This document shows, one piece after another, positions 16,091 through 25,162 of a stretch of 64,000 nt of DNA; position 1 is the stretch's first letter; every line of letters begins with the position of its first letter. Location of the stretch: positions 17,944 to 81,943 of the forward strand of contig CAJNCV010000010.1 of assembly GCA_905221385.1 (NCBI GenBank), written 5' to 3'. A program made the position numbers and the translations under genes. The notes below the pieces were generated by a model. It was not told the DNA's origin and searched no databases. It saw only the letters and a program-made list of their open reading frames with translations. Source of the stretch: a bacterium (lineage in GTDB: Bacteria > Bacillota > Bacilli > Lactobacillales > Streptococcaceae).

Positions 16091-18244
16091 ATGAATTCTT
16101 ATAAACGTACATTTGTTCCTCAAATAGATGCTAGAGACTGTGGTGTCGCTGCCTTAGCCTCGATTGCCAAATTCTATGGTTCAGATTTTTCTCTAGCTCA
16201 CTTGAGAGAACTTGCAAAGACCAATAAAGAAGGGACGACTGCTCTTGGCATTGTAAAAGCCGCAAATGAAATGGGCTTTGAAACAAGGCCTGTTCAAGCA
16301 GATAAAACGCTCTTTGACATGAGCGATGTCCCCTATCCATTTATCGTTCACGTTAACAAAGAAGGGAAACTCCAACATTACTATGTTGTCTATCAAACAA
16401 AGAAAGACTATCTGATTATTGGTGATCCTGATCCTTCTGTAAAAATCACCAAAATGTCAAAAGAACGCTTTTTCTCTGAATGGACTGGAGTAGCTATTTT
16501 TCTAGCTCCCAAACCCAGCTATCAACCCCATAAAGATAAAAAGAATGGTCTACTGAGCTTCCTCCCTCTGATTTTCAAACAAAAATCTCTCATTGCTTAC
16601 ATTGTTCTCTCAAGCTTATTAGTCACTATTATCAATATCGGTGGTTCTTATTATCTCCAAGGAATCTTGGATGAGTACATTCCAAATCAGATGAAATCAA
16701 CTTTAGGAATTATCTCAATTGGTCTAATTATCACCTATATCCTCCAACAAGCCATGAGCTTCTCCAGAGATTATCTCCTAACTGTTCTGAGTCAGAGATT
16801 AAGCATTGATGTAATTTTGGCCTATATTCGCCATATCTTTGAACTTCCTATGTCTTTCTTTGCGACACGTCGTACAGGGGAAATCATTTCACGATTCACA
16901 GATGCCAACTCTATTATAGATGCCTTAGCTTCTACCATTCTCTCTCTTCTTCTTGATGTTTCCATTCTGATCCTTGTAGGGAGTGTCTTACTGGCACAAA
17001 ATCCTAACCTCTTTCTTCTTTCTCTTATTTCTATCCCTATTTACATATTCATCATCTTTTCTTTTATGAAACCTTTTGAAAAAATGAACCATGATGTCAT
17101 GCAAAGTAATTCTATGGTTAGTTCTGCTATTATCGAAGATATCAACGGGATCGAAACCATCAAGTCACTCACAAGTGAAGAAAATCGCTACCAAAATATT
17201 GACAGTGAATTTGTCGATTATTTGGAAAAATCCTTTAAACTTACTAAATATTCTATTTTACAAACTAATTTAAAACAAGGAACAAAGTTAGTTCTTAATA
17301 TCTTTATCCTATGGTTTGGTGCTCAATTAGTCATGTCGAGTAAGATTTCTATCGGTCAGCTGATTACCTTTAATACACTTCTTTCTTACTTTACAACTCC
17401 TATGGAAAATATTATCAACCTACAAACTAAACTCCAATCTGCGAAGGTTGCTAATAACCGCTTGAACGAGGTCTACTTAGTCGAATCTGAATTTCAAGTT
17501 CAAGAAAATCCTGTTCATTCAAATTTTTTGATGGGCGATATTGAATTTGATGACCTTTCTTATAAGTATGGTTTTGGGCGAGATACCTTAACAGATATCA
17601 ATCTAACGATTAAAGAAGGTGATAAGGTTAGCCTAGTTGGAGTTAGTGGTTCTGGTAAAACAACTCTAGCCAAAATGATTGTCAATTTCTTTGACCCTTA
17701 CAAAGGACAGATTACCATCAATCATCAGGATATTAAAAATATTGATAAAAAAGTCTTGCGACGTCATATTAATTACCTGCCCCAACAAGCCTATATCTTT
17801 AATGGCTCTATCTTGGAAAACTTAACCTTGGGCGGTAATAATATGATTAGCCAAGAAGATATTCTAAAAGCTTGCGAATTAGCTGAAATCCGTCAAGATA
17901 TTGAAAGAATGCCTATGGGCTATCAAACTCAACTTTCTGATGGAGCAGGTCTGTCAGGAGGACAGAAGCAACGAATTGCTCTCGCTCGCGCTCTTTTAAC
18001 TAAAGCTCCTGTTTTGATACTAGATGAAGCTACTAGCGGCCTTGATGTCTTGACTGAGAAAAAGGTTATTGATAATCTTATGTCCCTAACTGATAAAACC
18101 ATTCTCTTTGTAGCCCATCGTCTCAGTATAGCCGAACGGACTAACCGTGTCATTGTTCTTGACCAAGGGAAAATCATTGAAGTTGGTAGTCATCAAGAGT
18201 TAATACAGGCGCAAGGCTTCTACCATCATCTATTCAACAAATAA
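16091..18244 (+). CDS. blpA: Bacteriocin/pheromone processing and export ABC transporter BlpA
   Basis: BlpA cuts double-glycine leaders and exports the mature peptides. The 717-residue protein has an N-terminal C39 peptidase (QIDARDCGVAAL with the catalytic Cys at 17, then HYYVVY and DPDPS for His and Asp), six membrane helices (about 165-450) and an ATPase domain with GVSGSGKTT (Walker A), LSGGQKQR (signature) and VLILDEATSGLD (Walker B). It is full length, whereas many pneumococcal blpA genes are frameshifted. I use ATG 16091, 7 bases after GAAAGGA, rather than the TTG at 16085. It starts the blpABC operon. Confidence 0.95.
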   Translation: MNSYKRTFVPQIDARDCGVAALASIAKFYGSDFSLAHLRELAKTNKEGTTALGIVKAANEMGFETRPVQADKTLFDMSDVPYPFIVHVNKEGKLQHYYVVYQTKKDYLIIGDPDPSVKITKMSKERFFSEWTGVAIFLAPKPSYQPHKDKKNGLLSFLPLIFKQKSLIAYIVLSSLLVTIINIGGSYYLQGILDEYIPNQMKSTLGIISIGLIITYILQQAMSFSRDYLLTVLSQRLSIDVILAYIRHIFELPMSFFATRRTGEIISRFTDANSIIDALASTILSLLLDVSILILVGSVLLAQNPNLFLLSLISIPIYIFIIFSFMKPFEKMNHDVMQSNSMVSSAIIEDINGIETIKSLTSEENRYQNIDSEFVDYLEKSFKLTKYSILQTNLKQGTKLVLNIFILWFGAQLVMSSKISIGQLITFNTLLSYFTTPMENIINLQTKLQSAKVANNRLNEVYLVESEFQVQENPVHSNFLMGDIEFDDLSYKYGFGRDTLTDINLTIKEGDKVSLVGVSGSGKTTLAKMIVNFFDPYKGQITINHQDIKNIDKKVLRRHINYLPQQAYIFNGSILENLTLGGNNMISQEDILKACELAEIRQDIERMPMGYQTQLSDGAGLSGGQKQRIALARALLTKAPVLILDEATSGLDVLTEKKVIDNLMSLTDKTILFVAHRLSIAERTNRVIVLDQGKIIEVGSHQELIQAQGFYHHLFNK

Positions 18245-18254
18245 GGAGAATGTT

Positions 18255-19616
18255 ATGAATCCTAATCTTTTTAGAAGCGTCGAGTTTTATCAGAGACGTT
18301 ACCATAATTATGCGACAGTATTGATCATACCACTTTCATTACTGTTTACTTTCATCTTAATTTTCTCCCTTGTTGCCACAAAGGAAATTACCGTTACGTC
18401 ACAAGGAGAAATCACCCCTACAAGTGTCATTGCATCCATTCAGTCGACCAGTGATAATCCTATCCTAGCTAATCATTTAGTGGCAAATCAAGTAGTTGAA
18501 AAAGGCGACTTACTCATCAAATACTCTGAAACAATGGAAGAAAGTCAGAAAACTGCCTTAGAAACTCAATTACAAAGACTTGAGAAGCAAAAAGAAGGAC
18601 TTGGAATTTTGAAACAAAGCTTAGAAAAAGCGACTGATCTTTTTTCTGGTGAGGATGAGTTTGGCTACCATAATACCTTTATGAATTTTACTAAACAAGC
18701 TCATGATATTGAACTAGGTATCTCAAAGACTAACACTGAAGTTTCAAATCAAGCCAATCTTGCTAATAGCAGTTCATCAGCTATCGAACAAGAAATTACA
18801 AAAATGCAACAACAAATTGGAGAATATCAAGAGCTGAGAGATGCTATCATAAACAAAAGAGCGCGCTTACCGACTGGCAATCCACACCAGTCAATTTTGA
18901 ATCGTTATCTTGTAGCCTCTCAAGAACAAACACAAGAAACTGCAGATGAGCCATTTTTATCTCAAATCAATCAAAGTATTGCAAATCTTGAATCATCTAT
19001 CGCAAGCCTCAAAATTCAGCAAGCTGGTATCGGAAGTGTAGCAACTTATGATAATAGTTTAGCAACCAAAATTGAAGTACTCCGCACTCAATTTTTACAA
19101 ACAGCTTCTCAGCAACAACTAACCGTGGAGAATCAATTAACAGAATTAAAAGTACAACTAGATCAAGCGACACAGCGCTTGGAAAACAATACCTTAACCG
19201 CTCCAAGTAAAGGTATCGTTCATCTGAACAGCGAATTTGAAGGTAAAAATAGAATTCCAACTGGTACAGAAATTGCTCAAATATTCCCTATTATAACAGA
19301 TACAAGAGAAGTACTAATCACTTACTACGTATCATCTGACTATCTCCCCTTACTAGATAAAGGACAAACTGTAAGATTAAAACTTGAGAAGATTGGAAAT
19401 CACGGCGTTACTATCATCGGCCAACTTCAGACAATTGATCAAACTCCCACCAGAACAGAGCAAGGAAATCTCTTTAAATTAACCGCTCTTGTAAAACTAT
19501 CTAATGAGGATAGTAAACTCATCCAATACGGCTTACAAGGTCGCGTCACTAGTGTAACTGCAAAGAAAACATATTTTGATTATTTCAAAGATAAAATTCT
19601 AACCCATTCTGATTAA
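18255..19616 (+). CDS. blpB: Bacteriocin/pheromone export accessory protein BlpB
   Basis: The 453-residue HlyD/ComB-type membrane-fusion partner of BlpA. It has one N-terminal membrane anchor (about 20-45, YATVLIIPLSLLFTFILIF), a long coiled-coil region (about 95-300, with many Gln/Leu/Glu heptads) and C-terminal lipoyl/beta-barrel parts (SKGIVHLNSEFEG, then VLITYYVSSDYLPLLDKGQ). It starts 10 bases after blpA with AAGGAG ahead and is followed by the pheromone gene blpC. Confidence 0.93.
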   Translation: MNPNLFRSVEFYQRRYHNYATVLIIPLSLLFTFILIFSLVATKEITVTSQGEITPTSVIASIQSTSDNPILANHLVANQVVEKGDLLIKYSETMEESQKTALETQLQRLEKQKEGLGILKQSLEKATDLFSGEDEFGYHNTFMNFTKQAHDIELGISKTNTEVSNQANLANSSSSAIEQEITKMQQQIGEYQELRDAIINKRARLPTGNPHQSILNRYLVASQEQTQETADEPFLSQINQSIANLESSIASLKIQQAGIGSVATYDNSLATKIEVLRTQFLQTASQQQLTVENQLTELKVQLDQATQRLENNTLTAPSKGIVHLNSEFEGKNRIPTGTEIAQIFPIITDTREVLITYYVSSDYLPLLDKGQTVRLKLEKIGNHGVTIIGQLQTIDQTPTRTEQGNLFKLTALVKLSNEDSKLIQYGLQGRVTSVTAKKTYFDYFKDKILTHSD

Positions 19617-19672
19617 TTTTCAGATAACACTCTATAACTATTTATTATCTTATCAAAAAGGAGAATCATAAC

Positions 19673-19831
19673 ATGGATAAGAAACAAAATCTAACTTCAT
19701 TTCAAGAACTAACAACTACTGAACTCAACCAAATTACAGGTGGAGGATGGTGGTTAGATTCAATATTAAGTATATTAACATCTAGTTTATCGAACCAAGC
19801 CAATAGGTCTAGAAATTATCAACAAATGTAA
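19673..19831 (+). CDS. blpC: Peptide pheromone precursor BlpC
   Basis: A 52-residue precursor recognisable by the conserved leader MDKKQNLTSFQELTTTELNQ followed by ITGG. The predicted mature pheromone is 28 residues, begins GWWLDSILSIL and ends NYQQM. Only the leader and first GWW match the pneumococcal types I remember, so this looks like a different pherotype. It is exported by BlpAB and sensed by BlpH. The ATG follows AAAGGAG and is 57 bases behind blpB, the normal blpABC order. Confidence 0.93.
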   Translation: MDKKQNLTSFQELTTTELNQITGGGWWLDSILSILTSSLSNQANRSRNYQQM

Positions 19832-19862
19832 TCATATAAAGTGCTTTTGGATAAAAAACTTG

Positions 19863-19921
19863 GCTCTATAATATTTGTAGTGGGTAAATCTCCTATAGAT
19901 ATTATGAAGCCTATTTTGTTG
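19863..19921 (-). mobile_element. Solo terminal repeat of an IS30-family element
   Basis: About 58 bases (starting GCTCTATAATATTTG, with GTGGGTAAATC) match the reverse complement of 63556-63614 with about five differences. The latter is the end of an IS30-family transposase fragment. No transposase sequence is recognisable beside the copy here, so it is a solo end left by deletion or recombination, between blpC and blpH. Confidence 0.7.
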
Positions 19922-19960
19922 TAAAAAAATAAGACAGTAACCTCAAGACAGCTACTGTCT
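19922..19960 (-). terminator. Terminator of the blpSRH operon
   Basis: AGACAGTA/TACTGTCT arms (19932-19939, 19953-19960) followed on the minus strand by TATTTTTTTAC. The rest of the 19832-20110 gap shows no gene. Confidence 0.65.
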
Positions 19961-20110
19961 AGTCTCGTTTCTTCTTAAATCCCTTATTGACTTAACAAAT
20001 GGTTAAAAAACTTAAAAATTATAAAAATCCATAATTAATCTTTCCAAAACATTTATATTATAGAATTCTGTTATATTTATTCCATTATTTAATCATTCTA
20101 TTACTTGTTG

Positions 20111-21451
20111 TCATTCAATTGATAACATTGTCAAAACCTGACGAAAAACTTGATCTTGACAGGTGGTATTGAGACTAGCATTGGGATAACTTTCAACAGT
20201 CTTCATGACGGTATAGAGACCAATACCTCGGTCCTCCCCTTTAGAACTAACTCCAAAAGAGTAGATTTCAGAAATATCTATGCCCTCTTCTTTGATAGAG
20301 TTTTCAATGATAAAGGTCTCCTGTGCCCCATTTTGAAAAAAGGCGATTGAAACATGAGGTTGACTGGCCTCTGCACTAGCTTCAATAGCATTGTCACAAA
20401 GGATAGACACAATGGTTAGAAAATCAAGCAGGCTCATCCCCTCTACCTGAATCTCCTCTGGAACTTCGACATTAAAGATAATGTTCTTAGCTCTGGCTTT
20501 TAGAAATTTTCCTGCTAGAAGACTTTTTAGGGCACGGTCTCGAATATTCACCAATCTGCCCAGGTCATATTTATTGTCCTGCAATTTCTGGACGGAGTCC
20601 TTTAAGACGGAGTCGTAGACCTCTTTTATCTGCCCCATATCCTCCTCTTCAATGCCTAGGCGTAAGCTGGTCAAGAGATTGGTATAATCATGACGAAAGC
20701 TTCGTACTTCCTTGTAGAGCTCCTCTATATGCCGACTATACCGCTCCATGTCTCTATAGCGCAAAACCTGCTCTTGGTTCAGTTTTTCCTGAAGTTTTTC
20801 CTTCAAGTAGGTATCCAATTTCTTGATAATACCCATAAAAAAGAGCAAGTAAAACACCAGAATCAGATGGCGAATAGTGGTTGATTGAATATCTTGTACA
20901 TATTCTAAATAAGACAAACTTTGCATCACTAGATAGTAGGCTCCCATTATCCAGTTAATCTTAGTCAGGGACTTTTGAAAATCTTTATCTAGAATCTCCC
21001 TTCTCAAGCTAGTGAAATCATAGTCTAACCATTTCAAAAAGTCTAGAGAAATAAAGCAAATGAAAATTTTTATAAATAACCAAATAAAAGAGCGGTCATC
21101 ATACACCTGCCCTTGCCCTAAAAATGGAAGCACAAAATAGGAGACTCCTCTATAAAAGAGATTCACCAATATCATTGGAAAGAGACCATAAAAGATAAGG
21201 AGTTTTTTTGGAAGCCTTCTTAACAATAAGAAAGATAAACCTATGCCGTACAAGGGTTCCACAAAATAAGATAGGTAAGCATTTCCTACTATATAGCTAA
21301 TCATTACAAAAACAACTGCCAAAAGTATCTTAAAAAGAAAGGCCTTAAAAACTCTCTCCAGAGTTAGAACAATTCCATCCACCTTAAAAAATATAAACAA
21401 TTCCAATCCAGATATCAAAAACGCATATACTATCTTCCAAACTAATTCCAT
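20111..21451 (-). CDS. blpH: Sensor histidine kinase BlpH
   Basis: BlpH detects the BlpC pheromone and phosphorylates BlpR. The 446-residue protein has six or seven membrane helices (about residues 5-220), a coiled linker, the HPK10-type phospho-acceptor motif in RSFRHDYTNLL, and a C-terminal ATP-binding domain with CDNAIEAS (N box) and GVSSKGEDRGIGLYTV (G boxes). This is the quorum-sensing kinase class that includes ComD and AgrC. It lies 13 bases downstream of blpR. Its membrane part should be co-adapted to the variant BlpC here. Confidence 0.93.
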   Translation of the reverse strand: MELVWKIVYAFLISGLELFIFFKVDGIVLTLERVFKAFLFKILLAVVFVMISYIVGNAYLSYFVEPLYGIGLSFLLLRRLPKKLLIFYGLFPMILVNLFYRGVSYFVLPFLGQGQVYDDRSFIWLFIKIFICFISLDFLKWLDYDFTSLRREILDKDFQKSLTKINWIMGAYYLVMQSLSYLEYVQDIQSTTIRHLILVFYLLFFMGIIKKLDTYLKEKLQEKLNQEQVLRYRDMERYSRHIEELYKEVRSFRHDYTNLLTSLRLGIEEEDMGQIKEVYDSVLKDSVQKLQDNKYDLGRLVNIRDRALKSLLAGKFLKARAKNIIFNVEVPEEIQVEGMSLLDFLTIVSILCDNAIEASAEASQPHVSIAFFQNGAQETFIIENSIKEEGIDISEIYSFGVSSKGEDRGIGLYTVMKTVESYPNASLNTTCQDQVFRQVLTMLSIE

Positions 21452-21464
21452 TCCATCACCTCAC

Positions 21465-22202
21465 TCAGTGTAAGTTATTGATAGCCTCAGACACTTCCCT
21501 GATCTTATAACGCGCGATTAGACAGCTTCCACCATTAGGAAAGTAAAGCAGTTTTTCTTTCTTATCCAAATGCACTACATTGGCTGGATTGATGAGAAAA
21601 GAACGATGACACTGCAAGAGACGAGGCTCCTGCTTGAGAACCTCCTCTAGACTCGCCGTAAATTCCAGCCTATCCGTCTTGGTATAGAGAATAACACGAT
21701 GGGGTCTTGGGGACGTTTCGAGATAGTAAACCTCTTTAAAAGGATACTGAAATTGAGCAAATTTTGATTTAAAGTAAAAGCAATCTTCCGCCAGGCTTTT
21801 GCTGTCTTGACTATCGGCATAGAGAAGAGCTGTCTCAATACGAGACTCAAACTCCTCTGCCGAAAGGGCCTTATCAATGTAGTCCAAAGCTGACACTTGG
21901 TAGCGAAAGGACAGGGGCATAAACTCTGAGTGAGTTGTCACAAAGACAATCAGGGCATAAGGATCTCGATCCCGAATCTTTCTAGCCACCTCTAGCCCCT
22001 TCATCTCTTCGTTTCGAATCTCAATGTCCAAAAAGAATAGCTGATGCGCCCCCTTCTCATGCACCTCTGCCAGCAGTTGGTCTGGTTTCCCAAAGACTTC
22101 AAAAGAACTAGGAATGATACTCTGTTTTTTCAAAAGTTTCTCAATCGTCGTTTCAATTCTAGCTTGTTGGGAAAAGTCATCTTCTAAAACAAATATTCTC
22201 AT
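21465..22202 (-). CDS. blpR: Response regulator BlpR (LytTR type)
   Basis: A 245-residue AlgR/AgrA/LytR-type regulator. The receiver domain (about 1-125) has the acidic pair EDD at 7-9 and the phospho-Asp in LFFLDIEIRN, and the LytTR DNA-binding domain (about 140-240) has YYLETSPRPHRVILYT and LLQCHRSFLINPANVVHLDKKEK. It binds paired direct repeats, five of which are seen in this island. It lies between blpS and blpH on the same strand, with 4-13 base gaps. Confidence 0.94.
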   Translation of the reverse strand: MRIFVLEDDFSQQARIETTIEKLLKKQSIIPSSFEVFGKPDQLLAEVHEKGAHQLFFLDIEIRNEEMKGLEVARKIRDRDPYALIVFVTTHSEFMPLSFRYQVSALDYIDKALSAEEFESRIETALLYADSQDSKSLAEDCFYFKSKFAQFQYPFKEVYYLETSPRPHRVILYTKTDRLEFTASLEEVLKQEPRLLQCHRSFLINPANVVHLDKKEKLLYFPNGGSCLIARYKIREVSEAINNLH

Positions 22203-22206
22203 CTTC

Positions 22207-22545
22207 TTACTCTCCTTGTTTCAACCATTTTTGGCGAATGTCTCTATAGCGACGTCTGGCATACTGAACAGCATATCGACCTTCTTCTCCAAGAAAAAGA
22301 GTCTTTCTTTGGATATCCATGGATTTTACTCGTTCAAGGTTGACCAGACAATTTCGATGACATCTCGTCAAGGTTTCTCCATATTGTTTCTCAAGATTGC
22401 TTAAATTTTGAAATAGATCAAAGCTAGCGTTTTCTGTAACAATCTGTACGGTATGGGCTTTACTTGGATGCGTTTGGATATAGTAGATATCCTTTATGTT
22501 TAATTTGAAAATTTCTTTCTCTTTTTGGATGATAATGTAGTTCAT
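22207..22545 (-). CDS. blpS: LytTR DNA-binding protein BlpS
   Basis: A 112-residue protein consisting only of a LytTR DNA-binding domain (IYYIQTHPSKAHTVQIVTE; LTRCHRNCLVNLERVKSMD), without a receiver domain. It is the first gene of blpS-blpR-blpH. In pneumococcus BlpS has been suggested to modulate BlpR-controlled promoters. Because it has no phosphorylation site it must act constitutively or by competing for BlpR boxes. Confidence 0.88.
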   Translation of the reverse strand: MNYIIIQKEKEIFKLNIKDIYYIQTHPSKAHTVQIVTENASFDLFQNLSNLEKQYGETLTRCHRNCLVNLERVKSMDIQRKTLFLGEEGRYAVQYARRRYRDIRQKWLKQGE

Positions 22546-22695
22546 GGATAAAACCTCCTAAAAAGAGGATAGCATAAGTCTAGAAACTATTTTTCACCAA
22601 ATCCTAAACGGTTCTCAAAAATTCCTAAAGTGTCGAATCATTCGTAAAATAGCTATGATAATCTTACAATTATTTTATCATAAAATCCTGCAATT

Positions 22696-22768
22696 ACCAT
22701 TCAGGAAATTTCAATGACAATTAAAGCTTTGAAGGTAAAAAAAAGAGTTAAAAGTGATAAGCTATGAT
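22696..22768 (+). promoter_or_regulatory. BlpR-box promoter of blpT
   Basis: ACCATTCAGGA and GACAATTAAAG direct repeats (22696-22726), with a TATGAT -10 at 22763-22768. The gap to the -10 (36 bases) is longer than at the other four boxes, and the second half-site is weaker. The rest of the 22546-22824 gap is AT-rich with no gene. Confidence 0.6.
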
Positions 22769-22824
22769 TATAGAAAGACAATCACTTGAAACAACTTTAG
22801 AACCATCACAAAGGAGGCATTCTC

Positions 22825-23154
22825 ATGACGGATACAGACCCTATCAAAACAGCTCAGACTTTGATTACTGACTTAAATAAAGCTTACCAAGTCTGCAAAC
22901 AGGCAACAGCTGACGACGTTCGCTTTCAGGAGCAATTAAACTCTATTCTTCTCTTTCTCTCTAAAGCTGAGACAGTGGATAATCGATTCTTGATTGAACT
23001 GGAAAAATTTTACCAGACTTCCAGTCTTCTCATGGGCCTCAGTGCTCTCGAACCAGATGCTCCTACTCGCGCCGCTTGGCGGGCCTATGACCGTTTTCAC
23101 TTTGACCAAGTCAAGACCAAATTGAGTCTCTACGGACCAACCATTATCTTATAA
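22825..23154 (+). CDS. blpT: Blp-locus protein BlpT
   Basis: A 109-residue soluble helical protein without signal peptide or membrane span, with an acidic N-terminus (MTDTDPIKTAQTLITDLN) and a conserved C-terminal block (RAAWRAYDRFHFDQVKTKL). I recognise it as BlpT, the gene at the other edge of the pneumococcal blp locus next to the Ecs-like transporter. It has the four-helix character of small bacteriocin-immunity proteins, but its function is not established. The ATG follows AAAGGAGG and a BlpR-type promoter precedes it. Confidence 0.85.
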   Translation: MTDTDPIKTAQTLITDLNKAYQVCKQATADDVRFQEQLNSILLFLSKAETVDNRFLIELEKFYQTSSLLMGLSALEPDAPTRAAWRAYDRFHFDQVKTKLSLYGPTIIL

Positions 23155-23255
23155 TACTCTTCGAACATCTCTTCAAACCACGTTAACCTTAAAACTAGGG
23201 TTTGAGTAACCTGTGGCTAGCTTTTTGGTTTAATTTTTGATGTTCATTGAATATA
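23153..23255 (+). repeat. Degenerate BOX element (A and C modules)
   Basis: AATACTCTTCGAACATCTC and TTCAAACCACGTTAA match the BOX A module; GGGTTTGAGTAACCTG and GTGGCTAGCTTTTTGG, then TTCATTGAATATAC, match the C module. The B module is missing. It starts inside the blpT stop codon. Confidence 0.75.
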
Positions 23256-23259
23256 CGTA

Positions 23260-23300
23260 AAAAAAATAAGTTGAGTGAACTTGTACTCAACTTATTTTTT
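23260..23300. terminator. Bidirectional terminator between blpT and the Ecs-like transporter
   Basis: A 16-base perfect inverted repeat (AAAAAATAAGTTGAGT and complement; 23261-23276, 23285-23300) with an 8-base loop and A/T runs on both sides, between two converging genes. Confidence 0.9.
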
Positions 23301-23317
23301 ATCTAATCCTATAAGAT

Positions 23318-24367
23318 TTAGTCCTGCATCTGACGTTTCACCTGATAAGGCAGGTACAAGACTTGTAAAACTAAACCAGCACCCAGCAAGGCTAGGAGGG
23401 CCTGTTTTTCTTGGAAAGTCACAAGGCCGACGACCAATTCCACTATCAAGACGAAACTGGTCAATCCTCTGACTACAGCCTGCAACCCTCTTTCCTTTTG
23501 TCCCTTGTCTAGTGGGAAGAGCTGGGTCAAGTATTGGTAATCAAAGGCATGATAGAGGACCAGTAACTGAAAGAGCAAGAGGTAGTTAAACAGAACCACT
23601 ACTGCCGTCGCTATCCAAGCTTGCTCGATAAAGATCACAGCTAACAAGGATAGGAGCAAGAGGCGCAAACTGAGGGCAAAGAGATCTCCATTTCGCAGAT
23701 AAGAACGGAGATAGAGATTTTGCCAGATCTTGCCAGGCACTTTCTGAACTACTTTAAGGATGAAATCCAGATAAGCACGACGTTTGACACTATTTGAAAC
23801 GCCCTTGACCTGAGTAAAGAGAGCAAAGAAACGAAGCAAGACTTGCTTGCGTTTGCTTTCTTGGGCGATCACATAGTCCCAGTCAAGTCCATTGTCAGTA
23901 AAAAATTTACTGGCTTTTTGGCGAAAGACTAGATATTTCCCAGCTCCCAATAAAAGCACATAGATGAGAAAGACTGGCAAGCCATAGCCCATGGCTAAAA
24001 ACAAGGGTGCAAATAAGAATAAGCAGAGGGTCTGCACCAAAAGCCAAAAGACTAGTGAGCGCACTGTCTGCCTTTTGAGGTGGGACTTAACCTCCTCTTC
24101 ACTGACTAAAAGAAAGAGTTTGTCAGGTCCTTCCATGTAGGTCGCGATTCCTCCCCAAGCCAAAAGCAAGGCCGATACAATCCCTAAAAACAAGAGGATA
24201 GGCCAGTGGTTTTCAGGAAAATGTTGCAGGAGTTGACTGTACTGGTAAGCTAGAAAACCGATAAGAACTAGCAGGAACAAGACAAAGTGGTCATTAAGAA
24301 CATAGCGCAGATAACCGACACACTCCTTACGAAAAGCCTGCTTTCGCTTTAAAAACAAGTCTTTCAT
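23318..24367 (-). CDS. ABC transporter permease, EcsB family
   Basis: A 349-residue protein with about eight hydrophobic spans in two blocks (about 28-70, 100-165, then 220-345) separated by a basic cytosolic part (KRKQVLLRFFALFTQVKGVSNSVKRR). That layout is typical of EcsB permeases. Ecs transporters influence protein secretion and regulated intramembrane proteolysis in Bacillus; the cargo is unknown. It overlaps the ATPase gene by 4 bases (ATGA), so the two form one unit. Convergent to blpT. Confidence 0.88.
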   Translation of the reverse strand: MKDLFLKRKQAFRKECVGYLRYVLNDHFVLFLLVLIGFLAYQYSQLLQHFPENHWPILLFLGIVSALLLAWGGIATYMEGPDKLFLLVSEEEVKSHLKRQTVRSLVFWLLVQTLCLFLFAPLFLAMGYGLPVFLIYVLLLGAGKYLVFRQKASKFFTDNGLDWDYVIAQESKRKQVLLRFFALFTQVKGVSNSVKRRAYLDFILKVVQKVPGKIWQNLYLRSYLRNGDLFALSLRLLLLSLLAVIFIEQAWIATAVVVLFNYLLLFQLLVLYHAFDYQYLTQLFPLDKGQKERGLQAVVRGLTSFVLIVELVVGLVTFQEKQALLALLGAGLVLQVLYLPYQVKRQMQD

Positions 24368-25095
24368 AGCTCCTCCTCTTTGGTCAGAGCCAAGTAAATG
24401 TCATTCAAACTCGCTTCAGGCATGCTAAAGGTCTCGCGCAGTTGCTGGAGGTTCCCCTGAGCCCGCACCTCCCCCTTGTGGAGAATAACAAAGGCATCAC
24501 ACATCTTCTCCGCCGAATCCAAAACATGGGTACTCATGAGAATGGACTTGCCTTTTTGCTTTTCTACTTCTAGAAGCTGAATCAAGTCAGAAATGGCCAA
24601 AGGATCGAGCCCAAGGAAAGGCTCATCAACGATGAAAAGACTCGGATCTACGACAAAGGCACAGATAATCATGACCTTCTGCTTCATCCCTTTGGAAAAA
24701 TGCACTGGGAACCAGTCTAATTTTTGATCCAAACGAAACATTTTTAACAAAGATTCTACTCGCTCAAAAGCCACTTTTTGCTCAATACCATAGGCCATGG
24801 CAACCGTCTCGATATGCTCTCTGAGGGTCAATTCCTCATACAGACTAGGCGTTTCTGGGATATACCCAATCTGCTTGCGATAGTTGGTCGCATCTTCTCG
24901 CAGGGTGAGACCGTTAATCTTGATTTCTCCACTGTAAGGTGTCAACAGACCAATAATCTCATTGATTGTCGTTGATTTCCCAGCACCGTTGAGCCCAATC
25001 AAACCGACCAACTGCCCACTTTCAACTGCAAAGGACACATCTTTCAAGACAGGAACGTGAACATAGCCTCCTGTCAGGTTTTTAATTTCTAACAT
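24364..25095 (-). CDS. ABC transporter ATP-binding protein, EcsA type
   Basis: A 243-residue cytosolic ATPase with GLIGLNGAGKSTT (Walker A), a Q-loop near IGYIPETPSLYEE, HFSKGMKQKVM (signature) and LFIVDEPFLGLDP (Walker B), followed by the switch-His region MSTHVLDSAEKMCD. It pairs with the overlapping EcsB-like permease. It is divergent from the HIT-family gene 67 bases away. A TATAAT-like -10 (plus and minus) lies in that gap. Confidence 0.93.
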   Translation of the reverse strand: MLEIKNLTGGYVHVPVLKDVSFAVESGQLVGLIGLNGAGKSTTINEIIGLLTPYSGEIKINGLTLREDATNYRKQIGYIPETPSLYEELTLREHIETVAMAYGIEQKVAFERVESLLKMFRLDQKLDWFPVHFSKGMKQKVMIICAFVVDPSLFIVDEPFLGLDPLAISDLIQLLEVEKQKGKSILMSTHVLDSAEKMCDAFVILHKGEVRAQGNLQQLRETFSMPEASLNDIYLALTKEEEL

Positions 25096-25162
25096 ATTTT
25101 CTCCGAATCTGGTATAATGTAGCTATATTATATCAAAATTCAATACAGTAGAGGTGGATTTT

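Noticed and set aside
19932..19960. Terminator of blpC on the plus strand
   Set aside because: The T run lies on the minus-strand side of the hairpin, so it fits the blpSRH operon rather than blpC.
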